This document shows, in pieces, positions 24,643 to 33,793 of a stretch of 50,762 nt of DNA (position 1 is its first letter; each line of letters starts with the position of its first letter). Under the pieces are notes generated by a model, which was not told where the DNA came from, did not search any database, and was given only the letters and a program-made list of their open reading frames with translations. The position numbers and the translations under genes were made by a program. The DNA lies in the NCBI RefSeq assembly GCF_006228125.1, contig NZ_VDFY01000155.1, forward strand, positions 1-50,762, given 5' to 3'. This DNA is from Micromonospora orduensis. Its GTDB lineage: Bacteria > Actinomycetota > Actinomycetes > Mycobacteriales > Micromonosporaceae.

Positions 24643-25262
24643 TGACCGAACTGCTGACCACGCTGCACCGGATCAGGCACGCCAACGCCTGGATCTTCGG
24701 CACCATGCTCGTTTCGTCGGTGCTGAGCCTGATCGCCTCGTTCGTGCTGTCGGTCGACGCTGTCAAACTCGCCGCCGACCCCACCGCGGAGCTGTCCTGC
24801 AACATCAACCAGGTGATCAGCTGCGGCACGGTCGCCGCGGCCTGGCAATCGCAGCTGCTCGGATTCCCGAACGCGTTCCTCGGGTTGATCGCCGAACCGG
24901 TGGTGATCACCATCGCGGCGGCCTGCCTGGGCGGCGTGCGGTTCCCGCGCTGGTTCATGTTCGCCGCACAGGTCGTCTACGCCATCGGGTTCGGATTCGC
25001 GTACTGGCTGTTCTACCAATCGATGTTCCACATCGGCGCGCTGTGCCCGTGGTGCCTGCTGGTCACCATCTCCACCACCCTGGTGTTCGCCACCCTGACC
25101 CACGTCAACATCCGCGACAACAACCTGTTCCTGCCGGCCCGGCTGCAGACCGCTCTGGCCAGCGGGCTGCGGGCGAACCTGGACCTTGTCATCGTGGTGA
25201 TCTGGTTGCTGATCGTGGTGCTCGCGGTCGTGGTCAAGTACGGCGACCTGCTGTTCGGATAA
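24642..25262 (+). CDS. Vitamin K epoxide reductase-family membrane oxidoreductase
   Basis: Protein of 206 residues with about five helices. SCNINQVISCG gives the pair of loop cysteines and GALCPWCLLV the CxxC that reacts with quinone. VKOR-type proteins re-oxidise DsbA-like partners and pass electrons to menaquinone. The GTG at 24,642 overlaps the last base of the dsbA-like stop. The pair is a standard actinobacterial disulfide system; an accessory copy inside a respiratory island is noteworthy. Confidence 0.9.
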   Translation: MTELLTTLHRIRHANAWIFGTMLVSSVLSLIASFVLSVDAVKLAADPTAELSCNINQVISCGTVAAAWQSQLLGFPNAFLGLIAEPVVITIAAACLGGVRFPRWFMFAAQVVYAIGFGFAYWLFYQSMFHIGALCPWCLLVTISTTLVFATLTHVNIRDNNLFLPARLQTALASGLRANLDLVIVVIWLLIVVLAVVVKYGDLLFG

Positions 25263-25602
25263 GTCAGCACACCTGCGCGACGCGTCCTGATTCGGCTTGC
25301 ATCACCGAACTGAGCGAACGCCGCTGACAAGGCGACGAAGAGTCTGCAGACGTCGGCGCAACTTGCCCTGACGCCGACGCATGGTATTGGAGATTTAGTC
25401 GACCTGAATGTACACGATGGGTGAGTTCCTCGTCACCACGAAGCCGTCGAACAGCGCCCACACTCCATGTCCGAGGCGAGGCCTGCGCGGTCGGCGAGCA
25501 CCAACGGCGTTCGTCGCTCCGCCACCGCGGCAGGCAACGGCACCGATTATTGCCGAACGGCCTGGCGGACTCGGCCGCATGGCGGTGTGACAAGGTGCGC
25601 TC
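25263..25602. other. Intergenic region before the cupin gene
   Basis: About 340 bp. It contains a small AT-richer patch and an open frame of 60 codons at 25,408-25,590 with no recognisable match and no good ribosome site. No DosR-like box was found. Nothing else seen. Confidence 0.5.
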
Positions 25603-25935
25603 ATGGGAAAATCGTCACTGACCGCCCTCGCCCGCCAGCAACTCATCATCGCGCGCGACGCTTCCAGCGGGCGCAGCGCGTCAACGGTGTACGGCGGTCA
25701 TGAGCACACCCTGCGCCAAACCTTGATCGTGCTGCTAGCCGGCCGCCGGTTGGACGAGCACGAGAACCCTGGTGAAGCCACCGTGCATGTGCTGCTGGGG
25801 CGGGTTCGTCTGAGCTCTGGTGACGTCGCGTGGGAAGGCTCGGCCGGTGACCTCATCGTCGTGCCCGACGCCCGGCACGCACTCGAAGCGCTTGAGGACT
25901 GCGCTGTGCTGCTCACCGTGGCCAAGCACAACTGA
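25603..25935 (+). CDS. Small cupin-domain protein
   Basis: Single cupin barrel of 110 residues. HEHTLRQTLIVLLAGRRLDEHENPGEATVHVLLGRVRL holds both cupin boxes in order (positions ~33-70), followed by GDLIVVPDARHALEALED. His and Glu at usual metal-ligand places are present. A family often linked to NO or nitrate-response clusters. It is followed by the broken DUF2249 gene. Substrate unknown. Confidence 0.8.
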   Translation: MGKSSLTALARQQLIIARDASSGRSASTVYGGHEHTLRQTLIVLLAGRRLDEHENPGEATVHVLLGRVRLSSGDVAWEGSAGDLIVVPDARHALEALEDCAVLLTVAKHN

Positions 25936-25987
25936 GACGACCACGATCCTCGACACGACGACGAGTGAAACGCCCCGCCTGCACGGT

Positions 25988-26247
25988 GTGGACAGGCGCT
26001 CTCGCTTGCCTGGTTGCCTTGACCTGCGCGAAATCCAAAATCCAGCACAATCCAGGGACGTGTTGGTATCGTCCGCGGCAACGACGCTGTCGCCCGGCGA
26101 CGCTGTGGTTCTGGTCGTCTCACATGCGCCCCGCCCGCCCTCGCCGAGATCGAGGGCCCGCTCCGGCGGGCAGATCCGTGCCCGATCGTGCAGTCCGGGC
26201 CTGAGGTGGGGCAGGTGTGCCTGGAAGGTCTGGCTGTGGTCGCCTGA
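25988..26247 (+). pseudogene. DUF2249-domain gene with frameshift
   Basis: From GTG 25,988 the frame reads LDLREIQNPAQSRDVLVSSA and LSPGDAVVLVVSHAP, matching the DUF2249 half of the protein at 7,314 (LDVRDLPHDQ, ALVLIAPHAP). After HAPRP, in a C-rich run near 26,130, the frame is lost; one base further on it resumes as ALAEIEGPL and ends QSGPEVGQVCLEGLAVVA with TGA at 26,247. One missing base would explain it. Its place between a cupin and narK fits a nitrate/NO-response function. Could be a sequencing error. Confidence 0.7.
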
Positions 26248-26296
26248 CCCCGTCCTCCTCCGGCCGGACCCTGTCTCAACGACGAATGTAGGACTA

Positions 26297-26310
26297 GGGA
26301 ACAAAGACCC
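26297..26310. promoter_or_regulatory. DosR/DevR-like box upstream of narK
   Basis: GGGAACAAAGACCC, 106 bp before the narK start. In Mycobacterium tuberculosis narK2 is a DosR target, which makes this position meaningful. Confidence 0.55.
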
Positions 26311-26415
26311 TGTTCGGCCGGACGGAAAGCGGAAACCCTGGCAGGGATGTCGCGCCGGACGACCTGAGCCGATGGCGACCCGGCAGCTGCGACGCTAAGG
26401 ACAGTGGAGACGACA

Positions 26416-27702
26416 ATGAGCACACGGGGTCCCCGGGCAGTCTCGCCGGGCGCAGCGCAGGCAACCGGTGGGCAGCGGACGGTGATGCTGGTCCTGGCCA
26501 CCGTCGGGTTCGCCGTCAACTTCTGGGCTTGGGCCCTGCTCAGCCCACTGGCCCCGAAGTTCAAAGACGTGCTGCAGCTCAGCGCGTTCCAACAGGCTCT
26601 GCTGGTCGCGGTCCCGGTCGTGGTCGGCTCGGTGGGCCGGATCCCGGTCGGGGCATTGACGGACCGGTTCGGCGGCCGGATCATGTTCCCGCTGGTCTCC
26701 CTGACGACGATCGTCCCGGTGCTGTATCTGGGTCTGTCCGGGCACACCTCACTGACAGGCCTGCTGGTGGGCGGGTTCTTCCTCGGTATCGGCGGCACCG
26801 CGTTCGCCGTCGGCGTGCCGTTCGTCAACGCCTGGTTCCCGCCGGAGCGGCGAGGGTTGGCGATCGGCGTGTTCGGCGCCGGCATGGGCGGCACCGCGAT
26901 CAGCGCGCTGACCACCGTCAAACTCGTCACCGCCGGAGCGACCGCGACCCCGTTCGTGGTCACCGCGATCGCCCTGGGTGTTTACGCGGCACTGGCTGCA
27001 CTGCTCCTGCGCGACGCACCCGGCCGGACCCTGCCGGCGGGAACACTGTCACGGCGACTGGCTGACACCGCACGTCTGCGGGTCACCCGGCAGGCGGCCG
27101 CCCTGTACGCCGTCCTCTTCGGCGGCTACGTCGCGTTCTCCGTCTACCTGCCCGCCTACCTCAAGACCGCCTACGGGCTCACCCAGGCCGACGCCGCCAA
27201 CCGGATGGCCGGCTTCGTGCTGCTCGCGGTGGTGATGCGCCCGTTCGGCGGCTGGCTGGCCGACCGCTTCGCCCCCACCCGCGTCCTGGCCGCATCGCTC
27301 GCCGTGGTGGTTGTCGGCGCGGCTGTACAGGCGTTCACCCCCGGTCTCGCGCCGCTGGGCACGATCGCTTTCCTGTCCATGGCCGCCGCATTGGGTGCCG
27401 GCAGCGGCGCGACCTTCGCCCTGGTCGCCCTGCTGGCACCGCAGAATCAGGTCGGCTCGGTCACCGGCATCGTCGGCGCAGCCGGCGGACTCGGCGGGTT
27501 CGTCCCACCACTGATCATGGGCGCTCTCTACGGCCAATACGGCTCCTACGCCCTGGGCCTGGCAGCCCTCGCCGTCGTCGCACTCGCCGCGTTGGCGCTG
27601 ACCGTCACCGCTGTCGCCAAGAACGTCAGCCAAACGTCCGTCGGCGCCCAGAGCCACCCGATCCACCGCACCTCAGGCAAGGGAAGTACCGCTCATGTGT
27701 GA
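26416..27702 (+). CDS. narK: Nitrate/nitrite transporter (NarK family, MFS)
   Basis: Membrane transporter of 428 residues with twelve helices. The nitrate-porter signature is visible as FAVGVPFVNAWFPPERRG and FGAGMGGTAI in the first half and GAAGGLGGFVPPLI in the second; an Arg in GRIPVGALTDRFGG is the likely substrate-binding residue of helix 2. GGAG lies six bases before the ATG at 26,416. Its stop overlaps the next start by eight bases. Imports nitrate and/or exports nitrite for NarGHI. Confidence 0.94.
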   Translation: MSTRGPRAVSPGAAQATGGQRTVMLVLATVGFAVNFWAWALLSPLAPKFKDVLQLSAFQQALLVAVPVVVGSVGRIPVGALTDRFGGRIMFPLVSLTTIVPVLYLGLSGHTSLTGLLVGGFFLGIGGTAFAVGVPFVNAWFPPERRGLAIGVFGAGMGGTAISALTTVKLVTAGATATPFVVTAIALGVYAALAALLLRDAPGRTLPAGTLSRRLADTARLRVTRQAAALYAVLFGGYVAFSVYLPAYLKTAYGLTQADAANRMAGFVLLAVVMRPFGGWLADRFAPTRVLAASLAVVVVGAAVQAFTPGLAPLGTIAFLSMAAALGAGSGATFALVALLAPQNQVGSVTGIVGAAGGLGGFVPPLIMGALYGQYGSYALGLAALAVVALAALALTVTAVAKNVSQTSVGAQSHPIHRTSGKGSTAHV

Positions 27703-28168
27703 ATACTGCGGGTGCCAAGCCGTGACCGCGATCGACGACCTGACCCGCGAACACGACCTGGTCGTCAACCTCATCGGCGAGGTCCGTACCGCCCACGCCG
27801 CTACCGACACCGCTCGCATGGCAGAACTGGCCCGGCAGATCACCGACGTCCTCGAACCACACACGTATGTCGAGGAACAGGGCCTGTTCCCGGTGCTGGC
27901 GGCAGACTTCCCCGACCACGTCACGGTCCTGCAAGCCGAGCACCGGCACATCGAAGCGGTCCTGGGTGAAACCGCCGACGGCGTGCCCGCCGACCCGAGC
28001 TGGCCCGGCCGGCTCGTCGAGACCCTGGACCTGCTCCGCGAGCACATCCTCAAAGAGCAGGACGGCGTCTTTCCTGCCGCTCTGGCCAGCCTGAACCCTG
28101 AAGACTGGGACGCTATCGACACCATCCGGGCGACGGTAGGCACATTGTTGCCCGCTCCCGGTCGCTGA
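27695..28168 (+). CDS. Hemerythrin-domain protein with N-terminal CxxCxC
   Basis: Protein of 157 residues. MCEYCGCQ is a tight cysteine motif (C2, C5, C7), followed by an HHE domain: REHDLVVN, HTYVEEQGLF, AEHRHIE and REHILKEQDGVF give the di-iron ligands. Overlaps the narK stop by eight bases, so it is made with the transporter. Likely NO or oxygen sensing/scavenging, or Fe-S repair; exact role not known. The decayed copy at 8,368 shares the same start. Confidence 0.9.
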   Translation: MCEYCGCQAVTAIDDLTREHDLVVNLIGEVRTAHAATDTARMAELARQITDVLEPHTYVEEQGLFPVLAADFPDHVTVLQAEHRHIEAVLGETADGVPADPSWPGRLVETLDLLREHILKEQDGVFPAALASLNPEDWDAIDTIRATVGTLLPAPGR

Positions 28169-28377
28169 TCACATGTCCTACACCCGAATGTTCTGTTCCA
28201 GTGACTGTCCCGGGTCGGTTTCGTGCCACCGTTGATCATGCGCTTCGCCAATGGCCGCACCGACTCGTATGCCATCGGGCTGTGGCGGCTGTCGGCAACC
28301 GCGCCCTTGACCCTGCTGCCGACCCTGACCGTCGTACGCCGGACGGCGCGTCGACACGACGAGGAGATGTCCATCTC

Positions 28378-31300
28378 ATGACGACCGCCCAGAACCCCCG
28401 CGACCACACCGGCACTGCGGAGGAACCCTCTGATCGGCCGGGTTTGGACGGTCCGCTGGGCGAGGCCCTGGTGCGCACCCGTCGCTACTTCACCAAGGGC
28501 ACGGTCTCCGATGACCTGCGGACCCTCACGAAGCGGGGTGGTCGTCAGGCCGACGACTTCTATCGGGACCGGTGGAGCCATGACAAGGTGGTCCGCTCGA
28601 CGCACGGGGTGAACTGCACGGGGTCCTGCTCGTGGAAGGTCTACGTCAAGGACGGCATCATCACCTGGGAGACCCAGCAGACCGACTACCCGTCGGTCGG
28701 CCCGGATTCCCCGGAGTACGAACCCCGCGGCTGCCCGCGCGGCGCGGCGTTCTCCTGGTACACCTACTCGCCGACCCGCGTCCGCTATCCCTATGTCCGC
28801 GGCGTCCTGCTCCAGATGTTCCGGGAGGCCAAGAAGCAGCACGACGGTGATCCGGTGCGCGCGTGGGAGCACATCGTGGAGAATCCGCGGCGGGCGAAGG
28901 CCTACAAGTCCGCCCGCGGCAAAGGCGGCCTGGTGCGCGCCACCTGGGAGGAGGCCTGCGAGATCGTCGCCGCCGCGCATGTCCACACGATCAAGAAGTA
29001 CGGTCCCGACCGGGTGGCCGGCTTCTCGCCCATTCCGGCGATGTCGATGGTCTCGCACGCGTCGGGTGCGCGATTCATGAATCTGGTCGGTGGCTCGATG
29101 CTGAGCTTCTACGACTGGTACGCCGATCTCCCGGTCGCCTCCCCGCAGGTCTTCGGTGACCAGACCGACGTTCCGGAGTCGGGCGACTGGTGGAACGCCG
29201 GCTACTTGATCATGTGGGGCTCCAATCTCCCGGTCACCCGTACCCCCGACGCACACTGGATGACCGAGGCCCGATACCGCGGCCAGAAGGTGATCGCGGT
29301 CGCGCCCGACTACGCCGACAACGTGAAGTTCGCCGACGAGTGGCTGCCCGCCCGACCGGGCACCGACGGCGCGTTGGCCATGGCGATGGGCCACGTCGTG
29401 CTCAAGGAGTTCTTCGTCGACCGGCAGACGCCGTATTTCACCGAGTACGTCAAGACCTACACCGACCTGCCGCACTTGGTGAAGCTCGACGACGCTGGTG
29501 ACGGCGCCTTCACCGCGGGTAAGTTCCTGACGGCCGCCGACCTGGCCCCCACCGTCGCGGCGCAGGAGAACTCCGCCTTCAAGACCGTTCTCATCGACGC
29601 CCGCACCGGTGAGCCGGTCGTCCCGAACGGCTCGCTCGGTCACCGGTTCGGCGACGCCGGTATCGGCCGGTGGAATCTTGACCTCGGTGATGTCGACCCG
29701 CAGCTCTCCCTGCTGGAAGGTGCCGAGGAGACGGTTCTGGTGCGGATGCCACGCTTCGACACTGCGGATGGCGCGGCCGCGGACCTGCCCCGCGGCGTCC
29801 CGGTTCGCCGGGTCGACGGGCACCTCGTCACCACGGTCTTCGACCTGCTGCTCGCGCAGTACGGCGTCGGCCGGGACGGCCTGCCGGGGGAGTGGGCCCG
29901 CGGCTACGACGACGCGACCGCGCCGTACACCCCCGCCTGGCAGGAGGTGATAACCGGTGTCAAGGCCGCCACTGCGGCCCGGATCGGGCGGGAGTTCGCC
30001 GCGAACGCCGAGGAGTCGCGTGGTCGATCGATGATCGTCATGGGGGCCGGCACGAATCACTGGTTCCACTCCGACACGATCTACCGTGCGTTCCTGACCC
30101 TGACCAACCTCACCGGATGCCAGGGGGTCAACGGCGGCGGCTGGGCGCACTACGTCGGGCAGGAGAAGGTCCGCCCGATCACGGGCTACACACAGATCGC
30201 CAACGCCCTCGACTGGAACCGCCCGCCCCGCAACATGGTCCAGACGGCGTTCTGGTACTTGCACACCAACCAGTTCCGGTACGACCAGTTCGGCGCCGAC
30301 ACCCTCGCCGCCACCACCGGCAAAGGCCAGCTGGCCGGCAAATCCACGGCCGATGTCATCGCTCAGAGCGCGCGGATGGGCTGGATGCCGTCCTACCCTA
30401 CGTTCGACCGCAACCCGCTCGACCTCAGCGACGATGCGGCCGAGGCCGGCAAGCCGGTGGGCGCGTACATCGTCGAGCAGCTCCAGTCCGGCGGGCTCAA
30501 CTTCGCCGGTGAGGACCCCGACGCACCCCAGAACTACCCGCGCATCCTCTCCATCTGGCGGGCCAACCTGCTCGGCTCGTCCGGAAAGGGCAACGAATAC
30601 TTCCTCAAGCACCTGCTCGGCACCGATTCGTCGGTACGGGCGACGGAGACATCGGAGGAGAAACGCCCGGTCGACGTCACCTGGCGGGACGAGGCCCCCG
30701 AGGGCAAACTCGACCTGCTGATGACGATCGACTTCCGGCAGACCAGTACCACGATCTTCTCCGACGTCGTTCTCCCGGCGGCAACCTGGTACGAGAAGCA
30801 CGACCTCAACACCACTGACATGCATCCCTTCGTGCACTCCTTCAACCCGGCGATCGCGCCTCCGTGGCAGACCCGGACCGACTGGGACGCCTGGCAGGGC
30901 ATCGCATCGAAGTTCAGCGAGCTCGCCGCCACCCACCTCGGCGTCCGTAAGGACGTCGTCGCGGTCCCCCTCACCCACGACACCGCGGACGCGATGGCCA
31001 ACCCACACGGGGTCGTACGCGACTGGAAGAAGGGCGAGTGCGAGCCGGTTCCCGGCGTCACCATGCCCAAGCTCGTCGAGGTCGAACGCGACTACGGCGC
31101 GGTCGCCGAAAAAATGAACGCACTCGGCCCCCTGGTCGACACCCTCGGTGCCACCACCAAGGGCGTCACTTTCGAGCTGGGCAAACAGGTCGAATACCTA
31201 CGGCGCAAGAACGGCGCCGTGCGCGGTGGCGTGGCCGACGGCCGCCCGTCGCTGAAGAAGGACGTCAACGTCTGTGAAGCGATCCTGGCCATGTCCGGGA

Positions 31301-32142
31301 CCACCAACGGGCATCTGGCCACCCAGGGCTTCAAGACGCTCGAGAAGCGCACCGGTGTCCGGCTGGCTGACCTCGCCGAGGAGCACGAAGGCAAGCAGAT
31401 CACCTTCGCCGACACCCAGGGGCCCCCGGTTCCGGTGATCACCTCACCGGAGTGGTCGGGCTCCGAGACAGGTGGGCGACGGTACTCGCCGTTCACCATC
31501 AACGTGGAACGCAAGAAGCCCTGGCATACCCTGACCGGCCGGATGCACTTCTACCTCGATCACGACTGGATGACCGAGCTCGGCGAAGGGCTGCCCGTCT
31601 ACCGGCCACCGCTCAACATGGCGGCACTGTTCTCCGAACCGGTGCTCGGCAACGTCTCCGACGGGACGGGAGCCGGCGAGGTCGAAGGGCTCACGGTGCG
31701 GTACCTGACCCCGCACAACAAGTGGTCCATCCACTCGGAGTACCAGGACAACCTGTTCATGCTGTCGCTCTCCCGCGGAGGCCAGAACATCTGGATCAGC
31801 GACCGCGACGCGGCCAAGGTCGGCATCCAGGACAACGACTGGATCGAGGCGGTCAACCGCAACGGCGTCGTGGTCGCCCGGGCGATCGTGTCCCACCGGA
31901 TGCCCGAGGGCACGGTGTACATGTACCACGCCCAGGACCGGTTGATCGACGTACCGATCGCCGAGACCTCCGGCAAACGAGGCGGCATCCACAACTCCCT
32001 CACCCGGATCCTGGTGAAGCCGTCCCACATCATCGGCGGCTACGCCCAGCTCACGTTCGCGTTCAACTACCTCGGCCCGACCGGCAACCAACGCGACGAG
32101 GTCACGGTCATCCGCAAGCGCTCACAAAACGTGGAGTACTGA
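28378..32142 (+). CDS. narG: Respiratory nitrate reductase alpha subunit
   Basis: Molybdenum bis-MGD subunit of 1,254 residues that reduces nitrate to nitrite on the cytoplasmic side. HGVNCTGSCSWKVYVKDG and RGCPRGA carry the His/Cys ligands of the FS0 cluster; SFYDWYADLP holds the Asp that binds molybdenum; GGGWAHYVGQEKVRP and SHRMPEGTVYMYHAQDR are typical family blocks. There is no twin-Arg signal, as expected for cytoplasmic NarG. The ATG at 28,378 begins the conserved start; GAGGAG is a little far upstream (about 12 bases). narH follows after one base. Length is normal. Confidence 0.97.
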   Translation: MTTAQNPRDHTGTAEEPSDRPGLDGPLGEALVRTRRYFTKGTVSDDLRTLTKRGGRQADDFYRDRWSHDKVVRSTHGVNCTGSCSWKVYVKDGIITWETQQTDYPSVGPDSPEYEPRGCPRGAAFSWYTYSPTRVRYPYVRGVLLQMFREAKKQHDGDPVRAWEHIVENPRRAKAYKSARGKGGLVRATWEEACEIVAAAHVHTIKKYGPDRVAGFSPIPAMSMVSHASGARFMNLVGGSMLSFYDWYADLPVASPQVFGDQTDVPESGDWWNAGYLIMWGSNLPVTRTPDAHWMTEARYRGQKVIAVAPDYADNVKFADEWLPARPGTDGALAMAMGHVVLKEFFVDRQTPYFTEYVKTYTDLPHLVKLDDAGDGAFTAGKFLTAADLAPTVAAQENSAFKTVLIDARTGEPVVPNGSLGHRFGDAGIGRWNLDLGDVDPQLSLLEGAEETVLVRMPRFDTADGAAADLPRGVPVRRVDGHLVTTVFDLLLAQYGVGRDGLPGEWARGYDDATAPYTPAWQEVITGVKAATAARIGREFAANAEESRGRSMIVMGAGTNHWFHSDTIYRAFLTLTNLTGCQGVNGGGWAHYVGQEKVRPITGYTQIANALDWNRPPRNMVQTAFWYLHTNQFRYDQFGADTLAATTGKGQLAGKSTADVIAQSARMGWMPSYPTFDRNPLDLSDDAAEAGKPVGAYIVEQLQSGGLNFAGEDPDAPQNYPRILSIWRANLLGSSGKGNEYFLKHLLGTDSSVRATETSEEKRPVDVTWRDEAPEGKLDLLMTIDFRQTSTTIFSDVVLPAATWYEKHDLNTTDMHPFVHSFNPAIAPPWQTRTDWDAWQGIASKFSELAATHLGVRKDVVAVPLTHDTADAMANPHGVVRDWKKGECEPVPGVTMPKLVEVERDYGAVAEKMNALGPLVDTLGATTKGVTFELGKQVEYLRRKNGAVRGGVADGRPSLKKDVNVCEAILAMSGTTNGHLATQGFKTLEKRTGVRLADLAEEHEGKQITFADTQGPPVPVITSPEWSGSETGGRRYSPFTINVERKKPWHTLTGRMHFYLDHDWMTELGEGLPVYRPPLNMAALFSEPVLGNVSDGTGAGEVEGLTVRYLTPHNKWSIHSEYQDNLFMLSLSRGGQNIWISDRDAAKVGIQDNDWIEAVNRNGVVVARAIVSHRMPEGTVYMYHAQDRLIDVPIAETSGKRGGIHNSLTRILVKPSHIIGGYAQLTFAFNYLGPTGNQRDEVTVIRKRSQNVEY

Positions 32143-32143
32143 C

Positions 32144-33793
32144 ATGCGCGTCATGGCCCAGATGGCGATGGTGATGAACCTCGACAAGTGCATCGGCTGC
32201 CACACCTGCTCGGTGACCTGCAAACAGGCGTGGACCAACCGCACCGGCACCGAGTACATCTGGTTCAACAACGTGGAGACCCGCCCCGGTCTCGGCTACC
32301 CCCGGACGTACGAGGACCAGGAGAAGTGGAAGGGCGGCTGGGAGCTCAACAAGCGCGGCAGGCTGGTACTCAAGGGAGGCGGGCGGTTCAAGAAGCTCCT
32401 CACGATCTTCTCCAACCCCAAGCTCCCCTCGATCGGGGAGTACTACGAACCATGGACCTATGACTACTCCACACTCACCGACGCCCCCGCTCAGGAGCAC
32501 ACACCGGTCGCGCGCCCGAAATCGCTGATCTCCGGCAAGGACATGAAGATCGAGTGGTCGGCCAACTGGGACGACGACCTCGGCGGATCCACCGCGACCG
32601 CGCACCGTGACCCGATGCTGAAGAAGATCAGCGACAAGGTGAAGTTCGAATTCGAGCAGACCTTCATGTTCTACCTGCCGCGGATCTGCGAGCACTGCCT
32701 CAACCCGTCGTGCGCGGCGTCCTGCCCCAGCGGGGCGATCTACAAGCGTGCGGAGGACGGCATCGTCCTGGTCGACCAGGACAAGTGCCGGGGCTGGCGG
32801 ATGTGCGTGTCCGGCTGCCCGTACAAGAAGATCTACTTCAACCACAAAACCGGCAAGGCCGAGAAGTGTACGTTCTGCTTCCCGCGGATCGAGGTCGGCC
32901 TGCCGACCGTCTGCTCCGAGACGTGCGTCGGCCGGCTGCGCTACATCGGCCTGATGCTCTACGACGCCGACAAGGTCCTCGAGGCGGCGTCGACCGAGGA
33001 CGACCACGGACTCTACGAGGCACAACGTGAGGTCTTCCTGGACCCGTTCGACCCCGACGTCATGCGGGAGGCGGAGAAGGCAGGGATCGCCCGCGACTGG
33101 ATCGAGGCCGCGCAACGCTCCCCGATCTACGCCCTGATCAACACCTACCGGGTCGCGCTGCCGCTGCACCCGGAATACCGCACGATGCCGATGGTCTGGT
33201 ACATCCCACCGCTGTCGCCCGTGGTGGACGTCGTGCAGGAGACCGGTGAGGACGCAGAGGACAAGGGCAACCTGTTCGCCGCGATCGACGCCCTGCGCAT
33301 CCCCATCGAATATCTCGCGGAGCTCTTCACCGCGGGCGATGTCGGACCGGTCGACGCCGTGCTCAAAAAGCTGGCCGCCATGCGCTGCTACATGCGCGAC
33401 ATCAACATGGGCCGCGACCCCGACGGCGCCATCCCGGCCGCCGTCGGGATGAGCGAGGAAGACATGTACGACATGTACCGGCTCCTCGCGATCGCCAAGT
33501 ACGACGAGCGCTACGTCATCCCTCCGGCGCACGCCGAGCAGGCGCACTCCCTGGAAGAACTCGCGACCGAGTGCTCGGTCTCCGCGTACGGCGGCGGGCA
33601 ACAGGACCTCTTCGGCGAGGGCTCCGGCGCACCGACGCCGATCGCCGTCGAGAACTTCCAAATGCTTCAGGACCGCCAGACAGCCGACACGCTCGCATCG
33701 CCCACCGACAAGGGCGCGCGGGTCAACCTCCTGAACTGGGACGGCAAGGGCTCACCCCCGGGACTCTTCCCGCCGAGGAAGACCGACTCATGA
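32144..33793 (+). CDS. narH: Respiratory nitrate reductase beta subunit
   Basis: Iron-sulfur electron-transfer subunit of 549 residues. Four cysteine clusters are seen: CIGCHTCSVTCK, CEHCLNPSCAASCPSG, CRGWRMCVSGCPYKK (with the Trp that makes this the [3Fe-4S] site) and CTFCFPRIE ... CSETC. It passes electrons from NarI haem b to NarG. GGAG is seven bases before the ATG at 32,144. The C-terminus overlaps narJ. Confidence 0.97.
   Translation: MRVMAQMAMVMNLDKCIGCHTCSVTCKQAWTNRTGTEYIWFNNVETRPGLGYPRTYEDQEKWKGGWELNKRGRLVLKGGGRFKKLLTIFSNPKLPSIGEYYEPWTYDYSTLTDAPAQEHTPVARPKSLISGKDMKIEWSANWDDDLGGSTATAHRDPMLKKISDKVKFEFEQTFMFYLPRICEHCLNPSCAASCPSGAIYKRAEDGIVLVDQDKCRGWRMCVSGCPYKKIYFNHKTGKAEKCTFCFPRIEVGLPTVCSETCVGRLRYIGLMLYDADKVLEAASTEDDHGLYEAQREVFLDPFDPDVMREAEKAGIARDWIEAAQRSPIYALINTYRVALPLHPEYRTMPMVWYIPPLSPVVDVVQETGEDAEDKGNLFAAIDALRIPIEYLAELFTAGDVGPVDAVLKKLAAMRCYMRDINMGRDPDGAIPAAVGMSEEDMYDMYRLLAIAKYDERYVIPPAHAEQAHSLEELATECSVSAYGGGQQDLFGEGSGAPTPIAVENFQMLQDRQTADTLASPTDKGARVNLLNWDGKGSPPGLFPPRKTDS

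Noticed and set aside
25965..26204. Possible small lipoprotein gene (start MKRPACTVWTGALACLV)
   Set aside because: No ribosome site, Arg-rich nonsense after residue 40, and the overlapping frame has clear DUF2249 similarity.
28305..28318. DosR-like half-site upstream of narG
   Set aside because: Only the right half fits; the left half is unlike the others.
27673..31008. Long minus-strand open frame (over 1,100 codons) antisense to narG
   Set aside because: It mirrors the GC-rich third-position pattern of narG, has no family motifs, and narG on the plus strand is certain.
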